DNA of 64,000 bases, taken from the NCBI GenBank assembly GCA_022266195.1, contig WHVY01000003.1, forward strand, positions 6,200,001 to 6,264,000, written 5' to 3'. The position numbers were made by a program, and so were the translations under genes. This stretch comes from Tetranychus cinnabarinus (taxonomy: Eukaryota; Arthropoda; Arachnida; Trombidiformes; Tetranychidae). A model generated the notes under the pieces. It saw nothing but the letters and a program-made list of their open reading frames with translations. It was not told where the DNA came from and made no database searches. Position 1 is the first letter of the stretch; the number at the start of each line of letters is the position of its first letter. Of this stretch, positions 1-13,700 are shown one piece after another.

Positions 1-141
1 CTAAGAGTGTAAAAATTTACAGATTGATTGGTGTTTACTACGAGTTAGTATCTCACAGCGTTAAAAAGATAAATACATTTTTCTCAAAACCAATTGATCA
101 ACACAGTAATGTGTAAATAATCATATCTTTTGACCACAATA

Positions 142-260
142 AGTTATGAACATGGCACTAGCATTAAACAATCTGAAAATTTTTGCACTTTCAGAAAATG
201 ACAGTTAGAGGTCAAATGACGTAATGACCTTGAATGACATTGACCTTGAAATATAACAAT
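142..260 (+). repeat. Dispersed repeat, copy 1
   Basis: The segment contains TTATGAACATG, CTGAAAATTTTTGCAC, TTTCAGAAAATGAC, AGAGGTCAAATGAC and TGACCTTGAA in order. The same blocks recur in the same order near 1320 and 39550 and inverted near 17020, marking an old interspersed family. Confidence 0.6.
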
Positions 261-1318
261 TAAGTATCGCTCAAACTATCATAAACAAAATACCTAACCT
301 CAAGGTAACTCAGGGGCAAAGATATAGTCAATTTACAGCGGTAAAATTAGCTGAAATGCCCTGTACAATCAGCTTACTATTCCTTTTTTTATCATACAGA
401 TCCTTTGCTCTTGACTGTAATAACTCCTCAAGTTATCCCCAATCCTTCAAAAAAAACAAATTGCAGTTGCCCTTTCAATGTTTAATTCAACTTTGATCCG
501 TCATGTCCAATGACCAATATATGCGAGTTACTAATCTTGAGACTAGAGATACTCGTATAGTTGATTATCCTTTTCCTTATGATTTGTTTTTGCTTAGAGT
601 GACTGAAGTTTGTCCTAGGGGTGATGTTTTGTACCTTCTTTATATTGAACGACCAAAGAATAGATTACAATAATCTGGTCAATTATTATTGACAGTATGA
701 TCATATTACATTCAGAGTTAGAACTGATCATTTTGGATCTATACCACACGATTGTATCCATATGAATCATCGACAACGTCATTGAATCATTTGCATAGTC
801 ATTATTGATTATTACCGAGTTCACTTTACTGTGTTTTTACGAACTTCAACCGTAATTAATAATGTTTGGGCAACCATGCAAGCTTCACAGCGTCGAGTTT
901 GAGAGCCTTTGCCTTCATCTGATAATGAACTTTGAACGCTTTCGCATCAACAAAACGTTCGAGATTGAAATTTCAGGTTTAAAAGGAACAACTATCATCG
1001 AAGTTAAATAACTCCTCTTTGGAATTAAAACCAGCACCTCGCAGTTGGCCGCTGGATGAATGAAATTTACGCAAGGGATGTGAATAATATTATTCATAAA
1101 TTTAGTATTCAAACTTCTTTGACATTTGTGTATACAGATGCAAACGAAATTTTCAGCAAAGTTCACTGGATTGACATCGAAATATTTGATATATGAAATA
1201 TCCAACATATGATAGCAAATAAAACTTAACTATTCTGAATAATTTTTCACTTTTTGATCCAAACATACCGGGCGTTTTTTCATCAGAAATTTCATCCTAT
1301 CTCTCCAATGGTGTGAGT

Positions 1319-1437
1319 GATGAACATTACCCTAACACTATCGGGTCCGAAAATTTTTGCGATTTAAGAAAATGGCCTTCCAATGTCAATTAGAGGTTAA
1401 ATAAATAATTGGCCTTGAATAACCTTGAGCACACGAA
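1319..1437 (+). repeat. Dispersed repeat, copy 2
   Basis: It has the blocks GATGAACATTACCCTAACA, CGAAAATTTTTGCGATTTA, AGAAAATGGCC, CCAATGTCAATTAGAGGT and GGCCTTGAATAACCTTGA, aligning with copy 1 and with the segment at 17125. Confidence 0.6.
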
Positions 1438-4372
1438 CTTATGGTTGTACAATCTGAATGAGCTTATGGCTTAAGTCTGAGGTCTGCAGAACTGACCGTT
1501 CGTGAGTTATACCTGCATGAAGGCGTAAAATAAAAAAAAGTTCGGTATGAGCTCAATTAAGCGTAGATTTATTGATAGCCTTCTCCGTGCATTCTGGCCA
1601 ACCGTAAGCTTTATCAAAATGAATCAGTCTTATAATCCATTTCTAGAATCGATTTTAGTATTTCTTGCTGATTCCACCTGATTTTATGCAAGTTTGAAAT
1701 CAGTTTGTTGTATTCAATTGAAATAATTGAAATTGTTTTCCTACTGAACAAATCTATGTTTAATTATTTTATTTGTTTGGATCGTATTTTTCCTCTTTTT
1801 TTCGTTGTTCACTCTTTCCCATTTCAACTCAAATTTCCTCTTCATTGTGAGTCAATTAATCAGCCTAAAAAACATTGCAACTCTTTTAGCTTGTAAACAT
1901 AAACACAAGCATACACATTGGTCAATCGATAAAGCCAACAGATTTATTGTGATTGAAGAAAAGAGAAACAAATAGTTGAAACGAAAGAAAGGAAAAAGCA
2001 AACATTCTAACTTTGAATTTCAATTCATTTCATGTAATCTACATTTTGGACAATCTCTTTTCATCTACCAATAGAAGAGAGAAGCAAAAATTAAAGAGAA
2101 AATCAAAGGCAAATCAAATTTGAATCAAAAACTATTCAAAGTTTTTTCACCATTCACCTTTTTACAAACATCAATTCAAGTTGTTTCATTTGAAATTGTC
2201 AAAATGTGAACAAGAAAAGGCAAAGTTGACATCAACTCGAGATTACATTTTTATTCAAGTTTAATGGCTTTCATCAATTTCATTTCATCAACAATATTTT
2301 CATATCAATAGTTACTTGAATGAATGAACATTGTCAAAACTGTTGTGAACATAAATTGCCATTTAATTAATGCATCACTTGATTGATAGTTTTACTCATT
2401 AAGATTAAATTGATCAATCAATAACACGAGAGAAGCAACTTGTCACTCTGTTTGCACTTCAATAACGATAAAAGCTTAAAGTCAAAAAACGAGAGACAAA
2501 AAGAAGTTCAGATTATTAAAGATTAAATTTTCATCACCAAAGTCATGAAAGAGTCCAAAAGGTTATAAAGACAGTTGGCTTATCAACACTGAAAATGGAT
2601 AAAATGTTAAAAATGAAAGTTCGAAAAAACTGGTTCGATTTGTTTCAATGCGAATAAAGAGATTTGAGAAAATATTTGCTTATCTCAAGATTAAATGATC
2701 TCGAATTTCATTCAATTTCCTTTTTCACGGAAACTTCATTTTTGTCTTTTCCTACGCATTCCAACGATAAACAGATTGAACTTTGTGTTTACTTGAACTG
2801 ATGAAAGGAGAGTTTTCAGTTTTCAATAAACTGACACATTTACCGGTTATTATTGAACGTGAGTTGAATCCAATAATATTGAACTAGCGTCAATTGATGA
2901 GCAAATATCATTTATACTGACCAAAAGAGCAACACTTAGAAAGTCAGAAGAGAAGCAAAAAAAAGTGATAAAAAAAGTGTTTGAACCAGTAATGGAATCG
3001 AAAGAAAAATTGGATTGAATAAATGGCAATATTGATACTCAACCTGATGCTGATTTCATGAAGATAAACACTGAAACTAGTTTAAATGTTGAAATGTTTC
3101 TTCATGACTTTCGTTTCTCACCAAAAACCAATTGTAACGAAATGTTTCCATGAGTCAAAAAGTTGAACCGAAAAAGTTTTCTAAAGAGAAGCGAAAAAAC
3201 GAAATAAAACTAATTGATAATAACATTACGTGATTGGTTAACATCAGCGTTATAGCTTTTTATAAAAGATAAAATATTGTTCAAAGGATGAGTGGAAATG
3301 CTGAGAAACCAGGAGAGAAAAAAAGAGAAAATCAATTGAAAAATGAACTTGAATCAAGACAGTAAAACACGATAAATATCAATAGAAAAGTAAATGTTTA
3401 CATCATTTTGTGATCTTGAAATTTTCTTGCTCTTCTTTTACCTGTTTATTAGACGAGCTTAAAGTTTTATCATTTTCTTGTGATAACTTTTCACTCCCAG
3501 GCCAACTTATCATTCCAATTGAAAATCATTTTTATTCTCATCATCATTCCCTGTTAATAACATTAACAACAGCCAATTGACTTTATATTACAGTTTTACC
3601 TTGTTTTTTTCCCACTTTCATTTCGTTTTCTCTTTGATATAAATTTCTCCAAACTTTATTAGTTTCTCTTGAAACCTTTTCTTTCATTTCTTGATCGCTT
3701 GCACCCAAACTCTGATGAAGCCAAAGTCGAAAATTATGATAAAGAAAACTATTAAATTTAAACTCGAAAGTTAACAATAATCAAGAGAAAAGAAAAGAAG
3801 AAGAAAAAAATAGTTTTAAATCATCTTCGTTTTAAGAGTTTTCTCATTCTCTTGCTTCAAATGGATTCCAATAACAGCAGCTATTTACTTGAAACGACAA
3901 AGTACGATTCAGAAAACAACATCACAAAAATGAACTGTAAATGAAAAGAAAAGAATCAAATATCAAAACTTTTTTTTTCTCTTTTACTTTTTTCTATTTA
4001 GTTCTGAACAACAACAAAAAGGTAAAATGAAAGAAAAAATATTAGAAATGAAAGAAATTCCGGAGAACAAGAAAAATAATAATAATCAGACAAATCACTT
4101 TTATATTACATTTGGGAACAAAAATGCATCAATGAGCATTCAGTTGATGAAAAAGAAAAACTTTCGACAAATTTTTTTCTCTTTTCAAGAAAAGTTATTT
4201 TCTCTTTACAATTTAAGTTTGCAAAAATTTTTACCTGAAAAGGTGTTTTGAAACAAGTCTTGACTGTGACCGAGTTGGGAAAACTTATAATGTTCAAATG
4301 GTGAAAGAAAAGTAAAAATGAAATTTTGTTTTGTCTTCTTTTCTCATTTGTTTCGTCTCTTCTCATTACCAG

Positions 4373-4792
4373 AACCAGCGCCAACACTAGAGTCTTGCAG
4401 CATAAGCAATCAAACGTCAACTTCATTTCAAATTGAATGTTATAATCTTTACTCGCTGGTCACAACCAGTGATGATAAAGTGGACAAAACTTATCGTAAC
4501 AATAATTTTACTCATGGTTTGGTTAAACCTGATGAATCGTTGCCTTTACCAGTTGATCATACAACCCAATCTTCACACTTGATTAACAATAAAATAAATT
4601 ATTTCCTTGAAGTTTATAGTTCTGATGTTAAAGATAAAATTGTTAAAAATTTAACTTCCAATGGAGCAAAATTTACTGTCAATGGCCTTCAACCCGACAC
4701 ATCTTACCTGATTCATGCATATTCAGGCAACCAATATGCAACAAGTTTACCAATAATAATTCCAACTCGAACACTTCGTCCCATGAAACACG
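4373..4792 (+). CDS. Sidestep-like gene, FN3 exon 1 of 4
   Basis: The exon is 420 bp (140 codons). The acceptor AG is at 4371-4372 after a pyrimidine tract and the donor GT at 4793-4794; both junctions are phase 1. The module begins LESCSISNQT, then SFQIEC. About 50 polar residues follow with no clear similarity to the other copies. Then come NYFLEVY, the glycosylation-type NLT, FTVNGLQPDTSYLIHAY, and a closing linker. This is the most divergent of the four in its final strand: its Ser-Leu-Pro-Ile end lacks the S.(P/S)(L/I) ending shared by the others. Confidence 0.75.
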
Positions 4793-7700
4793 GTAAACAT
4801 TTTTTTTTCTAAACCGAATTCCATTTCGATTGATTTCCGAAAATTGATGGAAAATGCAACAATCTGTTTCATGGAGAAAAAGATTGACTTTTTTCTCTTG
4901 CAACGTTTCCATAAATAGTTTCAAGTTCAAGTGAAGATCGAAATGGAAAAGAAAAATTCAATTATTTTCCACTTTTTACATTTTTTTCGCTTCGATCAAT
5001 TGATTATCTGATCATTAAATCGATTTCATGTTTTTACTTTGTTTTGTTTTTGCCTTTTTTTGTGCTCTTGTTTTGCTTTCGAGGGAAGAAAAAGAAATGA
5101 TTCTGTTGAGCGATAATGGAAATCAGTTTAAAAGTTGAACAAACTTTTCTGGTTTTTACCATCAATTTACATGATGATAATCATCATCATCATGAAGATG
5201 ATGTACAAAAAGAGAAAGGTCTAGTAAAGTGTAAGGATGCATGAATAAAGAGGGAAAAAAATCTTTCCAGAATAAAATGGATTCATTATTATCCGTAATC
5301 ATTGGTTTTAATCAGAATTTTGCTTCATTTGATTTGTAGTTATTTTTTTTCTTCTGGCTTGTTGTAATTGCTTTTCTTGAAATTAATATTCAATTCAGTT
5401 GAATGAGTCTTGTAGAACTTGTTTTCCTTTTTTTTCGATTTTTGCTCCACTTTTCAACATTTCTTTTGTATTTTATTTGCTAATTTTTCTTTCGCTTGTA
5501 TTTACATTTCAGATCCTCCAGTTTCACTGGAATCTTGTTCAATATCAAATAAAACGATATCATCATTTGTTGTTAACTGTTTTGTACGAGTTGAACAAGC
5601 TCTTGGAGACGAGTCAAACTCGTCCGTTAGGTTGCACCAGAACAAGAGTGGAAACAATTTCAATGATAACAAGACTGACGGATCGTTTGAATCATCTTCA
5701 GTTGCAGCAAATTCTGGCTCTAGTAAAGCGAATCGATTTCATGTTGAAATTTTCAATGAAAAAAGTAAACGACTAACGGATAATCTTACAAATAGTTCGC
5801 CCTTTTTTTCGGTCAGTGGCCTTGAACCTGGAAACTCATATACACTTTATGCATACACTTCAAATTATATTAGTAAAAGTTCACCTTTGACGGTTAAAGT
5901 TGACCTGCCTTTAGCTCAAGTGCCAACCGTACCTGGTAAGTGGAATAAATTGATTGAATTTTAGAAATGAACTTTTTCGAATCACAAAAAGGACTTTTTA
6001 TTTTTAAAACCTTAAATGGATTAAACTTTTAATGGATTAAAAAGCTTGTGTTTGGTAGAAGCTTAACTCTTAACGAAGATTAAGATTTTCATTTGTAGAC
6101 TGATTCAAAGTAAAAATACTGTCAGTTGTGTGCTCAACTACCCCTCAGTTACAAGAGTAAGGTTTCGAGTTATTTTCAGTCGAAACAAAAAATAATCTTT
6201 TACAAGCTTGAAGTTTCACCAATTGCAAACTATTTCCGAATCAAAAAATTGCGAGATTCCAGATTACCATGAAAATCGATTGTGATTCCCTGTTTCTTTC
6301 AAAAACCTAACAATATGCAAAAACACAAAACAATTCAAATTGAACACAAACATGGTAGCAAAGCACGTTTTCCTAAATTGCATGATTTATGGCCTGTTTC
6401 TCTTGATTTTGAAACAAACAAATTTGTAGAAAAAAATTCTTCTTCTGCATCTAGTTCTCGTCTTTTCTGAATATCATGAAGTTGCAAACTTTTATCAATG
6501 TGGTAAAGAAATTATCCATCAATTTGATTATTCATTGTTGATTGCAAGAGAAACACCAAACATTGTATACTTTTTTTGCCCTTTGATATCTCATTCAGTG
6601 CGCTAATCCAATTCACAAATGTTTTTTGTTGTTTCATTCATTTAACTCCATCAAAATAGTTATAACTCAATATGATGTATTAGTGTTAGTGTTTGTCTTT
6701 AATAATGTAATAATATGTTTACTTATTATCTTATTGTTATTTCCTTGCCTTTCACTTTTCCATCTTACACTCCCTGTTATTCAGCCTTGGAACCCATTAT
6801 ACCATTGGAATCGTGCGTCATAAGCAATCAAACGGTTGATTCATTTCTCATTGAATGTTCACTGAAACAGTTAACCAGCTTAAATATGAATGTTTCATCA
6901 CAATCATCTCTAACTGGTTATCCATCATTTTCATCCCCATCTTCCTCATCATCTTCTGTCAATGAAAAATTTTCCCAGTTGATCATTTTATCCAATTCAT
7001 CTTTCAATCCAAACAACATGTTCCAAGTAAACTTGAATCAAACCTATCATGTTCAAGTTTACCATTCCGAACGAAACGAGCTGATAATCAATCAAACTCG
7101 ACCCAAGCCTCAATTCCTAATCACTGGACTCGAGCCAGAAACTTCATACCTCATATATGCATATACAGCAAATTTGCACACAAAAAGTGATCCAATAAAG
7201 TTGACCGTAAAAACGGTTCACCCTGCTCAACCCAAGCAAGGTAAAGTCGAAATTCGAAGAAAATTTTTTTCTCATTCTCTCAATTTTTTCTTTTCTCCAC
7301 AGATGAACCACAATTGTCTTCAGTGCCTTTACAGTCTTGCAGCATCACCAATCAAACCTGGGGTTCATTCATAGTCGAATGCATTGCTGGAACATTTTCC
7401 CCTGAAACGAATCACTCTTTACCCGATAGCAACAGCCACTTGCCTTCATTGCCATCATCTTATTTATCAACTTTAAATCCAAATGTTCATCACACTCTTT
7501 ACCCATCTTTACACAACTCTTGGCCTAACACAACTTCACTTAGAGAGGAAAACTTGAGCTCAACCACTGAACCCAGTGTGGACACTTTTGCCTTAAAATC
7601 ATTTTCTAGTTCAAACAATAGTCACTCAATGAATAGCCATTATGCTCAAAACAAATATATTTATCATCTTGAAGTATTTAATCGAGAAAAGGATAAACTT

Positions 7701-10700
7701 TTGTACAACATGACCAATTCGAGTCCAATTTTCGCTGTAAGTGGCCTTGAACCCAGCACATCCTATTTACTTTACATTTATACTTCCAACAAGAATGGCC
7801 TTCGAAGTTCATCTTTAACCCTTAAATCTGGAACATTGACCATGATGAATCGAAAACAGGGTAACTTTATTTTTCCAATTTCTTTTTCTCTTTCGCCCGG
7901 TCAAAATCTTGAACATTTTACCTTTACAATTTGTAAAGTTGGATAAATGTAAAGAAAACTTTTCTTGGACTTTTTTTTGCCTTTTCATGTTCAGCCTTCA
8001 CCTTTGACATGGTTATCGTTATCCTCAATTCTAATGTTATTATTAACATCACTCTGTTTATTCAAGCTTAAAATCAATTTACATTCCATTATTACAAAGG
8101 GAGGATTAACATTGTGTCAACCAGTAAAACTTTTCATCCTTTGTCTTATCAGAACTTTTCTTTCTTCAGTTGGAAATCTGATTCCTGGTAAAGAAAAGAA
8201 CGGACAAGATGAGAGGCAAAAAAGGGAAACAATTGTGATGAGAAAAGAAGAAGAAGATGAAAGAGAAGTTGAAGCAAAAAGGAAAAGAAAACTGATTCCA
8301 ATTTGTTTCACTCAACCTTTAGACTTAAATTTTCGTTTAGATCATTATTCAGTGTTCAATTTGGTGGCAACTTTATTTTACCCTAAAACATTTTCTCCAA
8401 CATCGAAAAGAGTATAAATAGCAACTCGGCTGAAAAAATTAGCAACGAAAAGCGGATATTAAATTCCAAGTTCAATTGACTTTCAGTTTCAATTTGTTCC
8501 TCAGATAATTAAAGTTAATTCAGGAAATTTGTAATTATCAATTCCATTAATTCAAATTTCCAAGCAAAACTTTTGTAAAGAAAAGAAAAGAAAAAGAAAA
8601 TTTTCTCAAAAAAATGATCGATTGAGAAGAAAATTTTGCAAATGAATTTCGATGAATAAATGATTCAAATTGTCGAGTTTGACTTTTCCCTCAACTTAAA
8701 ATCATATTAGCTTCAAGTTACTAATTTTCATTTTTTTCTCTTTTTTTCTTTTCCACTGAAAACGGAAAACGGAAACTCGAAATATAGTCTGAACTTTTTA
8801 CTTCTCTTTTTATTACCATGTAATAGATGGTAACGATACAGCAACTCGAGTAGGGAAGAGAAAAAAAAGATTGAAATTTTTTCTCTTTTCTTTTTACCCT
8901 TTTTCCTCGACGAATTTAGGTTAACCATTTTACTCTGAAACTTTTTCTGATCGCCTTTTTATTTCCACTTTGATTTCAGGGTTATCACTTTGATCCAAAT
9001 CAATATCACAATTGAAACGGAAATGTGAAACGATTTATTTTGAGCAGCAAAATTGTTGAACCAAACTTTTGTCTGTCAAACGTTTCAACTATGAATAATT
9101 TATCGTCAAGAAATATTCAACTTTTTCCTTCCCTTCCATTCACCATTCACATTTACTCGTCACTTTCATCTCAATTTCTCAGTCTAATTATCATGTTTAA
9201 CTGAAACTGAAACTTTTTCCCTTTTCGCCAACTTTATTGCTTCAATATTTTTCTCTTTTCTCCTTTTCTTATTGAAATAATTTCCATCTATATGCTTGCG
9301 TTTCACCGAGAAAAAAAGAAAAAGAAACAAAAAAATATTTGTCACAATTTAACCATTTTTCTGCAATTGCCTGTCAGATGAACATGAAGAATTTGAAAGA
9401 GAAAAAGAATCGAAAAATTCTTTTTCCAACCAACATTCTTTACGATAATTTTTCAACTCAAATTAAATGCATTTCAAAACCATGAGCTTCAATAGATTCT
9501 TTGCCTTTTTACAACTGAAAAGTTCTGCAAATTAAACTGATTATTCAAAAGCTGCTAAAGTGAAGATTGTTTTCTGTGCAAAACTCGATAACATGATGAC
9601 AAATGTAATGGTGCAAGAATAATATTTTGGAATAAATTTTTTTCTCTTTTTCCACCTTACGCTCGTCGAGACAAGTGAAGCAAACTCATTTGAATTGTAC
9701 ATTTTTACCTGAATATTTTGTAGAAGAAGAAAAAAACTTTTTCTCTTCTCAATCTTTATCCAATTTCAACATGATCAAATGGAAGGCGATAAAGAGAGTA
9801 AAAAAAGGCGAAATAAGAAAAGGGTTGAATGAAGAAGAAATGAATCAAGTTAAATGGGATGAAGAGATCATTTCCTTTTTCCGTTAACCAGGCAAATTCA
9901 ATTGCCCGGAGAATAGTTTTACTTTGTACACAATTTTTTCTCCTTTTTTTCAGGGGATAAAACTGTTCTCTCTCTCACTCTCTTAGCCTTCCAGTTATTA
10001 CAGTTATTATTCCCTGTTTTTACAAGCAATTTCACATTCTGTTTATACACAACATTTGCAACTCAATTCTGTATCGATAACTGCAACTCAATGTTGATTC
10101 CCTTTTCACTTGGATTGTTCAACTTTACAATTTAATAGTCAAGAGAGTTGCAAAGTGCCACTCATTTAGTCATCAACTTGTCACCAGTCGGACTCGATAT
10201 TTTCAAAAATACCATGTAATTGAAGCTCAATTTTTTCGACTCAATTTTCTAAATGGAATCTCATCAAGACGAACATTCTAAGTGTTTTTCAATGTAACAC
10301 TCCTTCCAATACTTTGTTTAAATTTACATTTTCAGCCAACTCTTCATTCCCACATAACTTGAAAACTCTGATAATTTTAAATTTCGCCATTTTCCATTCT
10401 CTTTATTTCTGCATAATAAATGATAGTGACGTTTAGCAAAAGTGAAACTTTCCAGTGAAACATTGAAATTTCGCTAAAGTTTCAACGAACAAACTTGATC
10501 TGGTTAACATCCAAAGTCTCATGATAACTGTCTTTTGGTTTTAAATCAATTTTTTCACAACTCAACTTGCTTCTCCTTTTAGTTGAAATGATTTTTATCC
10601 ATCAACTATGCAGATGGTAAAGAGTCGATGATGATCATGTTGATGATAGTCTCTATAAAAGTGTAGAGAATCAACATTTCCAGTTAATATTTTTGGAGCC

Positions 10701-13700
10701 AAGTAAAAATGGATAAAATGATCATAAAGCTTTTCCCTTTCATCATCATCTTTTCATTTTTGAAACTTTTCTCCTCTTCTTATTTCCTTTGCTTTCCCTT
10801 TGCTTTCAAGTATTAATTTTAAAGTGAGAAAAACTTTTCCCAGTATAACTTGCATTTACTCAACAATATTGATTTGTATAACTCGATTGATTTATGGTTT
10901 TAAAGTGTTATACCAATCTTTTTTATCATCTACATTCCTTTACCATCTTATCCTTCATCAACTTTTTTCTTCTCTTTTTCTCTCTTTTCACTCCCAGTGA
11001 GAAGAAAAACATATTTTCACTTGTTTTCTTCTTTTGCTGGGTCAAACCTTTTTTTTCTGCTTCTTTTTTTTCTCCAGATAATCTTTCTTGGTCAATATGT
11101 TACATGATGATGTTATCCGTATGTTTAAGTATTTGTTTCAATGGATTGTTCCACTTTTATTCTGTTGCCTGAAAACTTCTTTTCACCATCATTTATCTGG
11201 TTAAAAGTGAAAAGAAAAAGAGTTCAAAAATGTTCACTCACAGACAAAAACTCATGAGAACAAGAAAATAATGAACAAGAGAGAAGATGAACAAAACAAA
11301 ACGACAACAGAAACAAATTAAACTTTTTTTTCTATTTTCATCTTTTCCAAGCACAAATTGACCTTTAAAGGTCTCACTTGTTAGGTCAATCCTTCAATAA
11401 AACTGGTTCAAACTCCCAGTTCATAAATGCAGAACTTTTCATTTTTTTTCTTTTTTCTATTTTCTCTCAAATAATCTCTTTTACATCATGAAACATTTTC
11501 ACTGGAATTAGAGCTTTACGACTAATCCATGGGAGAATGAAAGTGAAACTGAACAAAATGCAACTTTTCTCTTCTCTTCCAAATTAACCCATATTTATTA
11601 CAACTGAGTGATTCTTGAGATGAACAGCTATTTTGGTCACTTTTGATTCATCATTTTCCTTTATGAATACTCTATCAGTATAAATCATGTTAATTTGTCT
11701 AATTGTTTCACTGAAAGTTAATGAGATGGAAAATTTAAAACTCCATATTTTACATGAAACAAATCGAATCTAATTAGTTCAATGGATCGAGATAATTTAC
11801 GGTGAAAGGGAATAAAAAAATTGATTCATTCCAATTGATTTTCGAGAAAAAAAACTTTTCGAAAAACTTGAAAATTGCAAATATTCCAACAGATTAACAT
11901 GATTAATGGAAATTTTGATAGATTATCAATATTGTGCACTCGAAAAATTCATTGATTATCAGTTGAACTATTTATTCAAATTGATTAAAGACTTAAAGTG
12001 AAAAAGTTTTTTTTCCATGCTGTTCAAGTGGACATGACATGAATTTTGACACCTAATTGATTATGAATTTGATTAGAACAGAAAATTTTCCAAGTTGATT
12101 TAATCATTTTTGAGTCAAGATTAGACGAGAAAAAAATTATTCATTAGCCGTCAATCTTAATTAAGAATAAAGAAAAATTTAAAACTTTTTTCTCTTCTAC
12201 AGATTATGTCGAGGGTGGCGTCGAAGTTTTGGACTCTCGAGTTCTCATCTTGGTTCTTGGAGCAAGTTGCCTTTTACTTTTACTTGCTCTTGTAATTTTG
12301 ATTATAATGAAGATTCGCAAGAGAGACGCCATGATATCCAATCGTAAACGAAGCGACTTGAGTGACTCGAGTTACCCAATGGATACACATCAACCGCATC
12401 AACAATCAGTGAACAACAAGGGTTACCCACATCGTGCCTCTGGACCTGAAGCCAGTCCTGGTTGTCTAACCAGCTTAACTCACCTCAACTCGGTTCACAA
12501 TGCAAGTCCAACTGTGCACAGTTTAGACAATGTTTTTGGCCTGACAAGTGATACTCTCAAGGATAAACTCAAGGGTGGACTTGGCCTTACATCAACCTTT
12601 ACCGGTCTCATGGAAGGTTTAACCTTGCGATCAGACAATGTTAACAGTCAAATGTCAACTGAACGAAACAACAATCAAAACAACTACATGAGCAACAACA
12701 ACAACAATAATAATAGCAGCAGCAATGGTTCCAATAAATCTTTTTCACCCTCTGAGAATAACAATCCATTGGCCATTGATGTGGACCATCAACAACCTAA
12801 ATGGATTCTTGTCAATTCAACAACCAATCCTGACGTTATACCAACCAAGGCAAACTTACCAGAAGGTATTTACTCATTTTGCAAGTTGAAACTTTAATGT
12901 CTTACAACTTTCATCATTATAAGACCAACAAAAAGAAACCAACGAACAAAAATGCCATTTAAACATTCTTTAACCAAGAACAAAAAAGGCAAAAAAAATT
13001 CATTCAAAACTATAATTTACAATTAAAGCTTCATTCTTGTCCATAATGATTGGATAAAAGTTGACAATTATTGCAGTCACAGTTAAGATTAAAAATAATG
13101 AGCAATTCGAGTTAATCAATAACGTCATTTCGTAATGAAAAAATATCAACATTCCAGTAAATATTGAGAGAATTTCGAAAAGAGAAACAAAAAGAAACCA
13201 TTTCTGAATCAAATAATTCCATTGGAAAATATCTTAACATTGTTTCATCTTCTGTTGACATTAACTCCCAGTAACTTGTTATGGATATTGCCATTGTAAG
13301 AGCAAAAAGTCAAACTCAATCAATTTCGTTCTTCCTTTTTTCCTCATAACCAAACATTTGCATCAACCTTTCATTTTGTAGACTAAAATTTGAGATTATT
13401 TTCACCGAAAATGGAAAAAGTATTTTCTCGAAAAAAGCTTACAACTTTCAATGTGTGAATAAATTAAAATAACTAATAACCCGTAAAAGATAAACTACTT
13501 TATTCGTTGACGTTTTCGATGTTAATATGCAAAGTAAAAAGTTCTAACCAAATGATCTCATTAGCTTCATCTGCAAACTTTTTTTTTCGTTTTTCCATCA
13601 AATTCTACAAACAAAATTGATCCCTTGCTTCCGGGTCTTGCGAGTCATTTCAAAGTGCAAAAAAAGAAGGTGAAAGGTGATGGTAACTCTAAATCTTTGA

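Larger units (their letters stand above)
1..4372. other. Upstream intron or flank with a transposon-derived stretch
   Basis: Bases 1 to about 1640 differ in character from the pyrimidine-rich DNA after them and hold two copies of the dispersed repeat, suggesting a decayed mobile element. From about 1700 to 4372 the sequence is AT-rich with runs such as AAAAGAAAAG, as in the later introns. No Ig exon of the sidestep-like gene was found here, and the start of that gene must lie further left. Short open frames on both strands have no domain motifs. Confidence 0.5.

Noticed and set aside
4106..4426. 106-codon antisense frame over the start of FN3 exon 1
   Set aside because: Antisense shadow crossing an intron-exon border, no domain signature.
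5399..5776. 125-codon frame overlapping FN3 exon 2
   Set aside because: The overlapping frame carries the conserved FN3 motifs; this one does not and crosses the splice acceptor.
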